The position numbers were made by a program, and so were the translations under genes. A stretch of DNA of 64,000 bases from Juglans regia (Eukaryota > Streptophyta > Magnoliopsida > Fagales > Juglandaceae). This document shows, in pieces, positions 45,754 to 57,069 of the stretch (position 1 is its first letter; every line of letters starts with the position of its first letter). The DNA lies in assembly GCF_001411555.2 (NCBI RefSeq), contig NC_049916.1, positions 25,500,558-25,564,557 of the forward strand. The letters are read 5' to 3'. The notes beneath the pieces are model-generated. The model was given only the letters and a program-made list of their open reading frames with translations. It made no database searches and was not told the origin of the DNA.

Positions 45754-47954
45754 GAGTACTACTATATGGAGTCCACTATAGCGGTGCACTCAATGCAGTA
45801 GGCGGATTTCTATTTAAAAAAAAAAAAAAATCAAAACGTGCGTTTTGACTGAAGATGTATTTGAAAATTTGTTTCTGTCCATTCGAATTCATGCTGCGAA
45901 ACCCCTGCTCCATCGCGACCAGCGTCTCCTTCCACAACCCAGCACCTCCCGGCGACGCCGTCTCTCTCGTCAATGCCACCGAGCGGCACTCCTCCGTGTG
46001 CCCAGCGCCTCCTCCACTGTCCTGCGAGCTCGTTTGAACGGAGCAAAGAATATTTGAATCCCGCGAAACCCCCTTCCTCGCCACGAACCAGCGTCAGTCG
46101 GCTTCCTCTTGCCAGCGCCACCTCGCGACGGCTTCCTCTTCCCAGCGCCACCTCGAGACGCTTGTACGTCTGCCCAGCGCTGCCGCTCCCCGCAAGCTAA
46201 TTGAACGGACCAAACCAACGATGAGACCGAGTGCTCTGTTTTGCCAAATGGTTTGGTAGGTAAATATTGTACTACCATTTTCCTGTCTATACATGCTATG
46301 TACATCATGATTTTTGTGTTTTCTGAGATGGGTATGCTTAGGGCATGGAGAAATTTCCAGAAAATGATATTAGAAGATGATATTCGCTATTATTCTCATT
46401 TTGTCATAGTGAGCTATTACAATCTGTATTTACATGTGAAAACATTGAGGAAAAGACGTCATGGTTGTCTCCTAATGTTATCAAGATCTGTGGCTGTCAT
46501 TAACAAATAGGCTAAATTTTAATTTTCAGATTTAATATTTATGCTGATGTGTGAAAGCTTGATTAGAAGGTCTCCCTCATACAAATTGATGATTGAGCTT
46601 ATTTAATTTTGGTTGCTTTAAAAGTTGTTTATTAGTGATCATAGTTAATCATTCCAATGAATTGACAAGTCCGAAACATATATTTTTTTAAGAGTATAAT
46701 TAATTAGAAGAAAATGTGGCAAAATAGAAGACAGTTTCATGTCAACAAAAGAACAAAATCTCTTAAACTTCATGTGTAGTGAAGACCAATTCGATTAAAC
46801 ACTATGAGAACAAAGCAAACTTTTGACTTCTTAAATAATAAGTCTCAAAATATGGCTATAGCATAGATAGGATGCTCTCAAAGTAATTGTTTTTTCAATA
46901 TTCATAAAAAAAAAAAAAAAACTAAATGTGTCCAATAAGTGTCTTGCAATAGTTTCATGAAAACACTACTAGAAACTATTCCGAGCACTGAGATTAGAAT
47001 ATATTTTAACTCATTTTTTTTGTTCTTGATAAGTAAAAAGACACGAAAATAGACTGACTAAATACTTGCTACATGATTCGATGGATTCCATGAATTGGAA
47101 AGATCTGTTTCTGCTCACTGAGAGTTATTTGTTTCTATTTTTTCTGTTCAAACAATAATTGTACATTTGTATTTCATTTATGTAGAAAGTGCTTATATTT
47201 TCAGATTTTGCATTACGTATGAGAGTTTAATCTTTATTTTTCTTCTTTTGCCATCTTGGAAGACTGGATAGAAATTATCGGAAGACATTCTTAGCCTTAT
47301 TGTGATGGGGGAAAACGAAGATGGAATGCATCATTTTGATATAAATATGCCCTACAATTCCCTGAGTACTCCGGTAGACTATAGCCCATTTTCTGATTCA
47401 TTTGAGGTATATTTATTTGAATTTTTATATTTCAGAAGTTAACATGTTAATTTTTTTAGAGTCATCCAATTTTCCCTAACAACATGCCTGTTGCAGCAAA
47501 TGCCATCTTATATGTCCTACCCTCCGCCGAGTAATCCAGATGACTTGAGGCAAGAAGTGTCCCCGACGTCAACTGTGCCAACCGTTGTAGAATTGGAACA
47601 AAATTTTGGAAGTACATCACGGATGACTGCTAAAAGTTGTCTTGATGCCGACGGTAGGGGGCATCAAGAGAAGGGATAGGAGACAAAACAGGGAGGGAGG
47701 AAACGCGGGGGGTTGGGGGAGAGGAACGAATCTTGAAGACGAAAGGGCAATCTCGTCAGTGAAATCGAGTTCGTGCGTTTTGGGGAAACATGGGAGGTTG
47801 GGGGAGAGGAACGAATGTTGAAGACGAAATGAGAAATTCAAAATGAAACCGAAAACATGCGTTTGGGGGGGGGGGGTTGGGCTCGGGAAATTGGATGACA
47901 CGTCATGTGTGTAAATGAGTGCATCAAACAGTGGATGTCAAGTAGAGTTTTCCT
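45754..47954 (+). mobile_element. Mutator-like non-autonomous element carrying a spliced open frame
   Basis: A perfect 9-bp direct repeat TATTTATAA (45745-45753 and 47955-47963) flanks G...C termini. The left end (CTACTATATGGAGTCCACTA, then GGTGCACTCAATGCA) and the reverse complement of the right end (CTACTTGACATCCACTGTTT, then GATGCACTCATTTAC) are imperfect inverted repeats of about 45 bp. The 2.2-kb interior has a GC-rich stretch at 45890-46200, resembling a 5' exon region with short direct repeats (CCAGCGCCACCTCG), and a two-exon open frame at 47305-47679. Near the right end, a GGTTGGGGGAGAGGAACGAA unit occurs twice, about 80 bp apart. No MUDR transposase was recognised. Confidence 0.75.
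47305..47679 (+). CDS. Two-exon open frame of unknown function inside the Mutator-like element
   Basis: Exon 1 is 47305-47406 (MGENEDGMHHFDINMPYNSL..., 34 codons) with donor GTATAT. Exon 2 is 47497-47679 with acceptor TTGCAG (QMPSYMSYPPPSNPDDLRQE..., 60 codons and stop). The phases agree. The composition is acidic and Pro/Ser-rich, like an N-terminal region of a nuclear protein. The last residues (GRGHQEKG) run into element sequence, so the original gene has probably been cut. I do not recognise it. It could be a captured host fragment or a remnant of a FAR1/MULE-type protein. Confidence 0.4.
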
Positions 47955-47973
47955 ATTTATAAAGGTTGATATT

Positions 47974-48155
47974 TGAGTAATGTTACATGCAGTCGTAGAG
48001 TGTGTAAGTGTCATACAGTTGCTTTGAAAAAGAGTAGAATCTATTATTAAAAATTTATTATTTTTTCATGTGAGTCCCGTATTTATTTACTTTTTTTAAA
48101 ATGATTGCACAACACTTGCACACTCACGACTGTAACTATCATTTCTATTGATTGT
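47974..48155. mobile_element. MITE next to the Mutator-like element
   Basis: The left end GAGTAATGTTACATGCAGTC followed by GTAGAGTGTG, and the right end in reverse complement GAAATGATAGTTACAGTCGT followed by GAGTGTGCAAGTG, are imperfect inverted repeats of about 45 bp. The type resembles the MITE at 3404-3576. The flanks do not show a clean 9-bp duplication. Confidence 0.6.
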
Positions 48156-48687
48156 ATATATTCCTTGTCTCAAAAGAAATGTCTAAGATTTGAACCTTCA
48201 AATAAAAAAAAAAATTAAATTAATAAAAAAAAAGAAGAGAAAGATATCTAGATGAATGTATTCAAGGTGGTCACATGGCCACCCCACCGAGAGGAGTGAC
48301 CGCCACAAACGCTCCGCAATAGATTGCCCAATTGTGTGGCCACCCCGATTAGTCTTTTTTTTTTTTTATGTTATGTAAATTATTTAATTTTTAATGTTAT
48401 TTTAATTAAAGAAGTGAAAATATGTTGAGATTGTGAAGCGAAAAAGTTTTTTAGTGACATGTTTTTTGTATTTTAAAGTTGGTAGAAATGTAAGATATCT
48501 TGAAAAATTCTAAAAAGGTTCCCAATAGTCAAAATATTCGAACATTGAGACAATATTAGAAGATGGGTGAAAAAATACTTTCAAACATGATTTCTAAATA
48601 CATTGTATGGGATATTACCAATTAAGTTACAATGTTTTCCATACAAAATATTGTAACAATACCCCAAACGTCAAAATTGTTAGGCCT
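48156..48687. other. Intergenic DNA before the copia element
   Basis: AT-rich, with the tandemly varied phrase GGTGGCCACCCC near 48270-48350. No gene or element end was recognised except the copia target site GGCCT at 48683-48687. Confidence 0.45.
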
Positions 48688-48978
48688 TGTTGAAGCTAAG
48701 AAAATTCAAATACACAACAGGTGTTTGTAAAAAGTTCTTAAAGAATATTTTGCTCTTGAATAGTCTCATTTGATTCACAATATTTCCTCACATACATTTC
48801 CAATGTATACTAGTACAATCTATAGACTTTTACATAACAAAATTGTCAAAGAACAACTATTTAGCTAGTGACACTTGTCTAGCCTAGTCACACTAAGTTG
48901 TTACAGGAAGATTCGGCAGCAATGGTTTTCAATATTCCAGAGTCATCCTTAGGTGCTAATGTTTTTGATGCCTTAACA
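48688..48978 (-). repeat. 3' LTR of the copia element
   Basis: It is 291 bp and aligns end to end with 53287-53577. About 15 substitutions were counted by eye, roughly 5 percent. The minus-strand reading starts TGTTAAGGC and ends TTCAACA. Confidence 0.92.
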
Positions 48979-51900
48979 TCCCCCTGCGATTCAAGCGGCA
49001 CTATGGTAAGAGTAAGGCTTGATTGGAGTTGCAAGAATCGATTAGTAGAAAGTGGTTTTGTAAGAATATCAACAAGTTGGTCATTGCTAGAGACAAAAGA
49101 TACTTGTAGTGATTTTGTTGTCACCCTCTCACAAACAAAGTGATAATCAAGCTCCACATGTTTGGTGTGAGAATGCATAATTGGATTCATGGATAGGTAA
49201 GTAGCCCCAAGATTGTCACACCACAATGTAGGAGGAGCAGAAAGTGATATGCCAAGTTCACCCAAGAGAGACTGCAACCAAAGAAGCTCACAAGCAGTTT
49301 AGCCAAGGATTTATACTCGGCCTCCGTAGAAGACCGAGCAACAGTAGGCTGTTACTTGGATCCCCAAGAAATCAAATGGTTCCCAAAGTAAACACAGAAC
49401 CCTCTTGTGGACCGGCAGTCATCAGGGCATCCAGCCCAATCGGCATCAGAGAAAGTAGATAAAAGATGAGGAGATTTTACAGAAAGAAATAACGAAGAAT
49501 TCTTTTAAAGATTGTCCAGTGGGGAAGCCGAGGAGAATGCATAAATTGGCATACATGATTTACAGCAAAAGAGATATCCAGATGAGTAAAGGAAAGGTAC
49601 TGTAAACTCCCAACAACACTACGGTACAAATGAGGATCCTCAAAGGTATGACCATCCAGAGCAGACAATTTTTTAGATGAAGACATTGGAGTGGAAATAG
49701 ACTTAGATTTATGCATATTGGTTTTATGTAGTAAATTAAATAAACAATGTATTTGGAGAAAATACCAAAGGAAGTTCTGTGCACTTCAATACCAAGGAAG
49801 TAATGTACATTTCTGGGATCCTTAACAAGGAAGGAGTCTTACAAGGCAGCAATGAAATCAGTAATCAACACAAAACTAGACCCAGTCATGATTATATCGT
49901 CAACATAAACTAAAACAAATAAACAATCCAACCCAATATGCATGATAAACAATGATGAATCTGAAGCAGAGCTATGAAACCCTAAAGACAATAATTTGTC
50001 ACTGAGCTTGGCAAACCAGGGTCTAGGCGCCTATTTTAACCCATAAATAGACTTTTGTAACTTACAGACGTGGTGAGGAAAATCAGGATTGATGAGCCCG
50101 GGAGGTTGTTTCATGTACACCGCCTCTTCAAGGTCGCCGTGAAGGAATGCGCTTTGTATATCCAGTTGGTGAAGTGCCAGTTTGAAGAGGTTGCATGAGA
50201 AAGAAGAAGTCGGACGGTGGTGGATTTCACAACAGGGTTGTAAGTCTCAGTAAAATCAATACCGAGTTGCTGATGAAACCCCTGAGCTACAAGCCGAGCT
50301 TTGCGTCACTCAAGTGTTCCATCAGCTCTCTCCGTTTGGTCTTTAGGACCCACTTAGAACCAAGAAGATTATATGTGGAAAAGAAAGGAACAAGGGACCA
50401 AGTTTGATTTTGAAGTAGGGCATCAAACTCAATGGCCATGGTTGTTCTCCATTCAGGTGTTTTGAAGCTTCAGTGAAACAAAAAGGTTCCTTAGGAACGA
50501 CGGTAGAAGAATGTGAAGGATTTGAAACAAGAGAAGAGAGAGAGAGAGACCGAGGGTTTAGAGATAGGCCATAAAATAGTCTCATTTGTACGCTGAAGAG
50601 GGTGAAGACTATTTGTTTGAGATCGTGTAACCATGGAGTGCTTAGAGGTGTGGGAGCTCGACAGCTGAGAAGAACTAGAGGGAATGGAAGAAAGTGCATC
50701 GGCAAGACTAGGGTTTCTGTGAGAGGAAAATGAAGGAGAATGAGTGTGTGATGTGTTTGGGCTCGATGGATGTGGATGTTGAGGTGAACAGTGTGAGTCT
50801 GTTAAGTGAGACGAGGAAATGGGTGATGTGGGTTTAGATTGAGTGTGTATGTGGACAGAAAGGGTATGGGCTCAGGAGATATGGGCTGAGACGCAGTAGG
50901 TAAAACAGTTAATGAAAATGGGAAATTAAGGCATGAGAATGTGTTCGGATCTAGGCCAGAGTTTTGAGAGGAATTAGTGGGCTGAGAGAATGGAAATATG
51001 GTTTCATTGAAGAGAACGTCCATGGAAGCATATGTACGTCCCGACCCAGTATGATAGCAGAAATAACCCTTGTGATCTGGGCTATAGCCCAAGAAAACAC
51101 ATTGTTTGGAGCGGTACTCAAGTTTATGATGATTGTAAGGCTTCAAAATTAGGCCAACATGTTGACCCAAACACCCGAAAAAATGAATAATCCATTGGTG
51201 TACCAAACAAAATTTCAAATGGAGAGTGATTTTGAAGCACTAGAGTGAACATACGATTTATTAAATATGTAGCGGTTTGGAAAGCTTCGGCTTAATAAAT
51301 TTGAGGGACAGAAGCATGAGAAAGTAGTGACAAACCCGTTTCAATTATATGGCGATGATGTCGTTCAACACTTCCATTTTGTTGGTGAGAATAAGGACAA
51401 CTTAGACAATGATTAATTCCAAAATGTTGAAAAATGGGATGGAGGGGGTCGAAATTCACCCCTCCATCAGTTTGGACAGTAAGGATTTTTGTAGAAAATT
51501 GAGTATGAACATAGTTGAGAAAGGCCAAGAAGATAGTAGAAACATTTGATTTAAGTTGCATAGGAAAAAGCCAGTTGAACTTAGAACAATTGTCCACAAT
51601 AGAAAGAAAATAACGAGACCCTTTTGTAGAAATAACGGAAGTCGGACCCCATACATCCATGAACAACAAATTAAAAGGTAAACTGGAACGAGAAGAAGAT
51701 GTTGAATGTGGTAGATCATGAGCTTTGGCAATGGAGCAGGCCGAGCAAGGAGGAAGAGTGAGGCTTGTAGTGAGAGGAAGACGAAATCATCGTATGATCA
51801 ATGAGGTGGTTCGGGTGGAAGGGTGACCCAGTCGAGAGTGCCACAATTGAGCTGAAGTCGGAACACCTGAAAAAACTTAAGGAGGAGTCGAAGGGGGCAC

Positions 51901-53286
51901 AACAGCCGATTGGAACACATACAAGCCATCATTAACGCACCCCTGAAGAAGCGTTTCCCAGGAACGAGCATCCTTCACAAAAAACATAGAAGAGTGAAAC
52001 TCAAAAAATACATTGTTATCATGACAAAATTGATGGACAAAGAGGAGATTGCGAGATATAGAAGGAACATGAATAAAATTTTTAAGAAGAAATTTGCAAT
52101 TATTGGTGTTGAAATGAGCGGATCCAACATGCTGAATAGGGAGACCAGATCCATCCCCAATGCACACTTGATCGGATTCCTGATAAAGGCTTGAGTCCAC
52201 ATTAAGGTTCTGAGCATCAGAGGTGAAACGGTGCGTAGCACTTGTGTCTGGGAACCATGTAGTTGATGAGGTAGGAGCCGAGTTAAGAGCTGAGTAGTTG
52301 GTAGTAAATGTAGGTGGAGGAGGAGTGGGATAAGCGTGATCATATCTATAGTAGCAGGTAGAGGCTAGATGGCCAGGTTTGTAACAAACTTGACACAGGT
52401 TTGTAACAAATAGGATGCATGTCTAGGCGTGGAGAAAAGGAGTATGGTTGTTGAGGGGGACGAGGAAGAATGCCTCTGCCATTACCCCGACCTCATCGTC
52501 CATTGCAAAAAGAATTACCGCGACCTTGAGAGGGATGAGCAGGAGGTGTATATTTGGAGGTATTATTGGTAGCAACAGTAGTACTCGAGAGTAAGGTTTG
52601 AGTTTGATGAGAAAGCCAGGATTTATGATTCAAGAGATAACTGAAAACTGGATGGGGGGAGAGAGAATCTGGGCGAGTAGTGAGAGAGGTGACAAGGCTT
52701 TTGTATTCGGTACCAAAACCGGCAAGAAAATAAATCGAGAGCTCGACATCATCTAGAGGATGTCCCGAAGCACTCAAAGTTGAAGCAAGTGATCTGACTT
52801 TGTTGAAATAGTCAGTCACATATTCGGGCCCTTTTTTTATAGAGGCCAATTGAAATTTCGTATGAATAAGATGAGCAGAGGACTTAGCAGCAAACAGATT
52901 TTGCAAGGTTGTCCAGACTTCACAAGAGGTAGAACAATCCAAAACCTGAGCCAGCACTGAATCTGATGGAGAGGAATTTATGGTGGAGATGATGAGCTTA
53001 CTTGAAGGTGCCATTGAGCATGCACATGATTTGGCTAATCATTGAGAGTTGCAGGGGGTTGAGGAAATGAGCCATCAACAAACCGAAAGAGCTGATTTCC
53101 TTCCAAGAAAGGGACGATTTGGGCTTTTCAAAGCAAATAATTGTCAATGGTAAGTTTGATGTTAATAAAATGAGATGCAATGTTGAGAAGGGAGGGATGA
53201 AACGAGATAGAAAAGGTTGTATTTGTAGAAGAAGCCAAGGAAGAGAAAAAAAAATTGGATGTTGGTCCTTTTGGCTCAAGATACCA

Positions 53287-53577
53287 TGTTGAAGCTAAAA
53301 AAATTCAAATGCACATCAGGTGTTTGTAAAAAGTTCTTAAAGAATATTTTGCTCTTGAATAGTCTCATTTGATTCAGAATATTTCCTCACGTACATTTCT
53401 AATGTATACCAGTACAATATATAGACTTTTACATAACAGAATTGTCAGAGAACAACCATTTAGCTAGTGACACTTGTCTAGCCTAGTCACACTAAGTTGT
53501 TACAAGAAGATTCGGCAGCAATGGTTTCCAATATTCCAGAATCATCCTTAGGTGCTAATGTTTCTGATGCCTTAACA
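53287..53577 (-). repeat. 5' LTR of the copia element
   Basis: It is 291 bp and pairs with the LTR at 48688-48978. The inner boundary abuts the primer-binding site with no spacer. Confidence 0.92.
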
Positions 53578-53582
53578 GGCCT

Positions 53583-54543
53583 AACTAAAGTAATCGTGTC
53601 TTTGATTTGCAAATATAAAATAAATTTTGTTACTTAATTACAAGTTTGACGTGTAAACAGTAAACATATAACTTGTGAGATATATTATAATTATAAAAAA
53701 AATTAAAACACCAATAATTTCATTCGTGGGTTCACTTCAATAGTATGTTTTATAATATATATCAAAACATAAACTTACAAATAAACATCTTGATTTCTCA
53801 TTTTGTTGTCAAACTTGAAAGGTGAAGACGACATGATGCATCTTAAACAAGTGTTTGCTTTTTCTTCGTGCTACGTCGCGTGCAGAACTACGAACGAAGA
53901 AAAGCGTTTTGCGCGCAGCGAATCTTGCACGAACGGATGGTGTGTCCATCTGCCTATATATCCATGTACTAATTTGGTGGTTCCACCGACCACATGCATC
54001 GATCAAAATAGAGATAGGGACATAAATACATTAAAAAAAAAAAAAACTAATGAAAGGGCATACAAGCGTACGTGGAGCACATGATGATTAATTTAGAAAA
54101 ATTTTACGTGCGGAACATACATATGTTTTAGAGATAGAGCACGTGTTGAACTAGTACCATACGTTATCATGATAACATGCATGCAGTACGCATGACTTAA
54201 TTGGTTGATCCTATTTACATAATCGGATTATTTGGAATAAATAGAATTGAACGGTAAAATATAGAAACTCATACATATTAGATTATACGGGCTAAAAATT
54301 AATAAGAAATAATTTTTTTTTTTAAATAATAGGAGTGGCTGTTCTATGACTATTCAAAATAAAATAAAATGAAAAAGAACTAAATGAAATCAAGGGAGAA
54401 GAGAAAGTTAGCGGAAGCTCAAATTACTATTAAGTGATGAGAAGCTTGACCTCCGCTTACACTCAATGTGTGTACATAACATTCTGAAACTATAAAGGAA
54501 ATTGCAAAACATGAAGGGAAAGATGTTAATGATAATATGCTAT
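53583..54543. other. Intergenic DNA and 3' flank of the LRX gene
   Basis: There is no conserved open frame. The 100-200 bases next to 54544 are presumably the 3' UTR of the minus-strand LRX gene. Confidence 0.45.
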
Positions 54544-57069
54544 TCAGTAGCCAGGGAATAATGGTGGAGGTGGCGATGAATACTGGAACCCGAAATTTGG
54601 TGGGAGGACGATGTCTGGTGTTGGTGGTGGTGGAGAGTGGACTGGTGGTGGAGGAGAGTAGACTGGTGGAGGTGGGGGAGAATGGACTGGTGGTGGAGGA
54701 GAATGGACTGGAGGTGGTGGGGAGTATATTGGGGGTGGCGGCGAGTGAACTAGTGGTGGGGGAGGTGAGTACATGGGTGGTGGTGGTGGTGAATGGACTG
54801 GTGGTGGTGGAGAGTGGACTGGAGGTGGTGGAGAGTGGACTGGTGGTGGAGGAGGAGAGTGAACTGGTGGTGGTGGGGGAGGGGAGTACACTGGTGGCGG
54901 TGGTGGTGGCGGTGAATGAACTGGTGGTGGGGGAGAGTGAACTGGTGGTGGTGGGGAGTATACAGGGGATGGTGGTGGAGATTGAACGGGTGGAGGAGGT
55001 GATCGAAAATTATTAAAAGGTGAATTACCAGATGAATCATCTGGACTAGGTGCTGATTTCGGCGATGGTGGAGATGACTCAGGAGAGTGGACTGGAGGTG
55101 GTGGAGAGTGGACTGGTGGTGGAGGAGGAGAGTGAACTGGTGGTGGTGGGGGAGGGGAGTACACTGGTGGCGGTGGTGGTGGCGGTGAATGAACTGGTGG
55201 TGGGGGAGAGTGAACTGGTGGTGGTGGGGAGTATACAGGGGATGGTGGTGGAGATTGAACGGGTGGAGGAGGTGATCGAAAATTATTAAAAGGTGAATTA
55301 CCAGATGGATCATCTGGACTAGGTGCTGATTTCGGCGATGGTGGAGATGATTCAGGAGATGGGGTCGAAGATTTAGGTGGTGATGGGTCAGTTGGTTTTG
55401 GTGGTGTTGGAGATGACTCGGGAGATGGGGTTGAAGATTTAGGTGGTGATGGGTCAGATGGTTTTGGCGGTGTTGGAGATGACTCCGGAGATGGGGTCGA
55501 AGATTTAGGCGGTGATGGGTCAGATGGTTTTGGTGGTGTTGGAGATGACTTAGGAGATGGGGTCGAAGATTTAGGTGGTGATGGGTCAGATGGTTTTGGT
55601 GGTGTTGGAGATGACTCAGGAGATGGAGTCGAAGATTTAGGCGGTGATGGGTTAGATGGTTCTGGCGGTGTTGGAGATGGCTTAGGACTTGGAATCGAAG
55701 ATTTAGGCGGTGATGGTTGTTCTGGTGTTGATGGAGGATGCCCAACTGGAGGAGATGGTTGGGGTTGCTGCTTCGGAGTTGAAGGATCAGAAGGAGATGG
55801 TTGGGGCTGCTGATTTGGAGTTGAAGGTGGTGGTGTTTTCTTAGTTGGTGGCTTCGGTTGTGGATGTGAAGAGGAGCTGCCACAATGCTTGCTACAATTG
55901 ACAGGTCGAGTCGCCTCTCGAAAACATATCTTGGTAGACTTCTGCTTTGGTCTACCTGGAAAACAATTGCTCTTGTCATCCAATATCTTGGGCACCCTTG
56001 GAGATGGAACACATTCTTGAGCCTCCCCATTGAAGTAGTTATAAGAAAAAGTGAAGTTGGACAAGCTGGGCAACTTGCAAACATTCTCAGGCACAAATCC
56101 CGTTAGCTTGTTATGTGAAATGTCCAATTCTTCAACCTTTTGTAGTCCTGAAAAGGTCTTTGGCAATAACCCAATGAACCCATTAAAGCTGGCTGAGAAC
56201 ACCGTTACATTGCCTAGGGATCCAATTTCTAGGGGGAAGCAACCGCCAAGGTTGTTGCCCAGGAAAAGAATCTCATTCAATGTGTTTGCCATGTTGCCAA
56301 TGGTGTGCGGAATACAACCAGTGAACTTGTTGTTTGCGAAGCTCACAACAGAAGCTGTAGATTTACCTACTGTGTCGGGGATGTTGGATTTGAAACGGTT
56401 GTTGTTTAAGAAAATTGCATCGAGATCCTTTTCAAAGAGTTCTGGAGGTAATTTCCCTTCAAAATCATTGAACCTGAGATCGAGATATTTAAGGCTTGGC
56501 CATGTGAGGACGACTGTCGGGAAAGAGCCAACAAAGCGATTGTTGCTTACATCAAATTCAAACATAAGTTTGAGTCTTGACATGGTTTTGGGGATAATTC
56601 CACAAAACCTGTTAGAGTTAATGTGAAAGAGTGCAACGTCAGTCAAGAGCCCTAACTCAGGCGGTAGGTATCCGGCAATGTCAGCATGGTTAAGGTCGAT
56701 GCCAGCAACAACCTCCAATTTGGGGTCATCAAGGGCTGGAGCGCAAAAGACGCCAGTATAAGAACACACATTGGTACCAACCCAATTACGAGTTGTGTTT
56801 AAAGGATCAGAGTAGATAGACTTCTTCAATGCTTGTAACGCAATGTAAGCTCTTTGCAGCCTTTCGTTGGCAAAACTGGTGTCAAAGTGGATCTCATGGC
56901 CAAATTTAAGGAAAAAATCTTCATTTTCTTGGAGAGTCAAAAGTTGGCGACGAGCAATTAATGATGCTTCAATGTCTGTCAAAGCATAAGAGAAGGCTGA
57001 AAGAGAAGATAGGAAAATGGAGAATAAGAGAAAGCAGCCCAAGACCTGCTTTGATAGAGGTAGAGCCAT
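54544..57069 (-). CDS. Leucine-rich repeat extensin (LRX), cell-wall protein
   Basis: It is an intronless gene for 841 residues. It has a signal peptide (MALPLSKQVLGCFLLFSIFL, cleaved near residue 29) and the LRX N-terminal region (ALKKSIYSDPLNTTRNWVGT, then VCSYTGVFCA). About ten LRRs follow at 120-370 (IDLNHADIAGYLPPELGLLT, LDLRFNDFEGKLPPELFEKD), then a Cys-rich hinge (ECVPSPRVPKILDDKSNCFP). The last 430 residues are extensin. First come imperfect 22-residue units of the SPTPPKPSDPSPPKSSTPSP type, then VHSPPPP/VYSPPPP repeats. LRX proteins bind RALF peptides through the LRR part and anchor in the wall through the extensin part. The SPKSSPTPPKP hinge resembles pollen-type LRX (PEX), which is my guess for subgroup. 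A 273-bp segment of the extensin part is duplicated in frame. A possible TATA (CATATAACA) lies about 70 bp upstream. Confidence 0.95.
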   Translation of the reverse strand: MALPLSKQVLGCFLLFSIFLSSLSAFSYALTDIEASLIARRQLLTLQENEDFFLKFGHEIHFDTSFANERLQRAYIALQALKKSIYSDPLNTTRNWVGTNVCSYTGVFCAPALDDPKLEVVAGIDLNHADIAGYLPPELGLLTDVALFHINSNRFCGIIPKTMSRLKLMFEFDVSNNRFVGSFPTVVLTWPSLKYLDLRFNDFEGKLPPELFEKDLDAIFLNNNRFKSNIPDTVGKSTASVVSFANNKFTGCIPHTIGNMANTLNEILFLGNNLGGCFPLEIGSLGNVTVFSASFNGFIGLLPKTFSGLQKVEELDISHNKLTGFVPENVCKLPSLSNFTFSYNYFNGEAQECVPSPRVPKILDDKSNCFPGRPKQKSTKICFREATRPVNCSKHCGSSSSHPQPKPPTKKTPPPSTPNQQPQPSPSDPSTPKQQPQPSPPVGHPPSTPEQPSPPKSSIPSPKPSPTPPEPSNPSPPKSSTPSPESSPTPPKPSDPSPPKSSTPSPKSSPTPPKPSDPSPPKSSTPSPESSPTPPKPSDPSPPKSSTPSPESSPTPPKPTDPSPPKSSTPSPESSPPSPKSAPSPDDPSGNSPFNNFRSPPPPVQSPPPSPVYSPPPPVHSPPPPVHSPPPPPPPVYSPPPPPPVHSPPPPPVHSPPPPVHSPESSPPSPKSAPSPDDSSGNSPFNNFRSPPPPVQSPPPSPVYSPPPPVHSPPPPVHSPPPPPPPVYSPPPPPPVHSPPPPPVHSPPPPVHSPPPPVHSPPPPPMYSPPPPLVHSPPPPIYSPPPPVHSPPPPVHSPPPPPVYSPPPPVHSPPPPTPDIVLPPNFGFQYSSPPPPLFPGY
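54825..55345 (-). repeat. 273-bp in-frame tandem duplication in the LRX extensin domain
   Basis: Two copies of a 91-residue block starting ESSPPSPKSAPSPDD stand side by side with an offset of exactly 273 bp; for example GATCGAAAAT lies at 55001 and 55274. I saw one clear difference, AGATGAATC against AGATGGATC, a Ser/Pro change. The low divergence marks it as recent. A collapse or expansion in assembly is also conceivable. Confidence 0.88.

Larger units (their letters stand above)
48688..53577 (-). mobile_element. Full-length decayed Ty1/copia retrotransposon
   Basis: The element is 4890 bp with 291-bp LTRs, both with inverted TG/CA-type ends, and a perfect 5-bp target duplication GGCCT (48683-48687 and 53578-53582). 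On the minus strand the primer-binding site TGGTATCTTGAGCC (53286-53273) directly follows the 5' LTR, close to the usual initiator-Met type. In order it encodes gag (FNKVRSLASTLSASGHPLDD) with a CCHC knuckle (CQVCYKPGHLASTC), a protease-like PDTSATHRFTSDAQ, integrase (LFMDVWGPTSVISTKG, SCPYSHQQNGSVERHHRHI), RT with YVDD at 49907-49896, and RNase H (LWCDNLGATYLSMN). A GCAGGGGGA polypurine tract sits before the 3' LTR. Frameshifts split pol, so it is not autonomous. Confidence 0.93.

Noticed and set aside
45845..46308. Several overlapping frames on both strands in the GC-rich part of the Mutator-like element
   Set aside because: They are open because of GC-rich short repeats and lack any conserved domain; at most this is a 5' leader region.
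53803..54084. 93-codon Cys-containing frame
   Set aside because: It has no signal peptide, conserved Cys spacing or splice context; it looks like chance.
54537..55289. Val/Glu/Gly-rich open frames on the plus strand opposite the LRX gene
   Set aside because: They are mirror frames of the CCX-rich proline repeats on the coding strand and have no independent support.
54750..56096. A 448-codon His/Leu-rich frame on the minus strand inside the LRX gene
   Set aside because: It is the +1 frame of the same proline repeats; the LRX frame has a signal peptide, LRRs and extensin in the right order.
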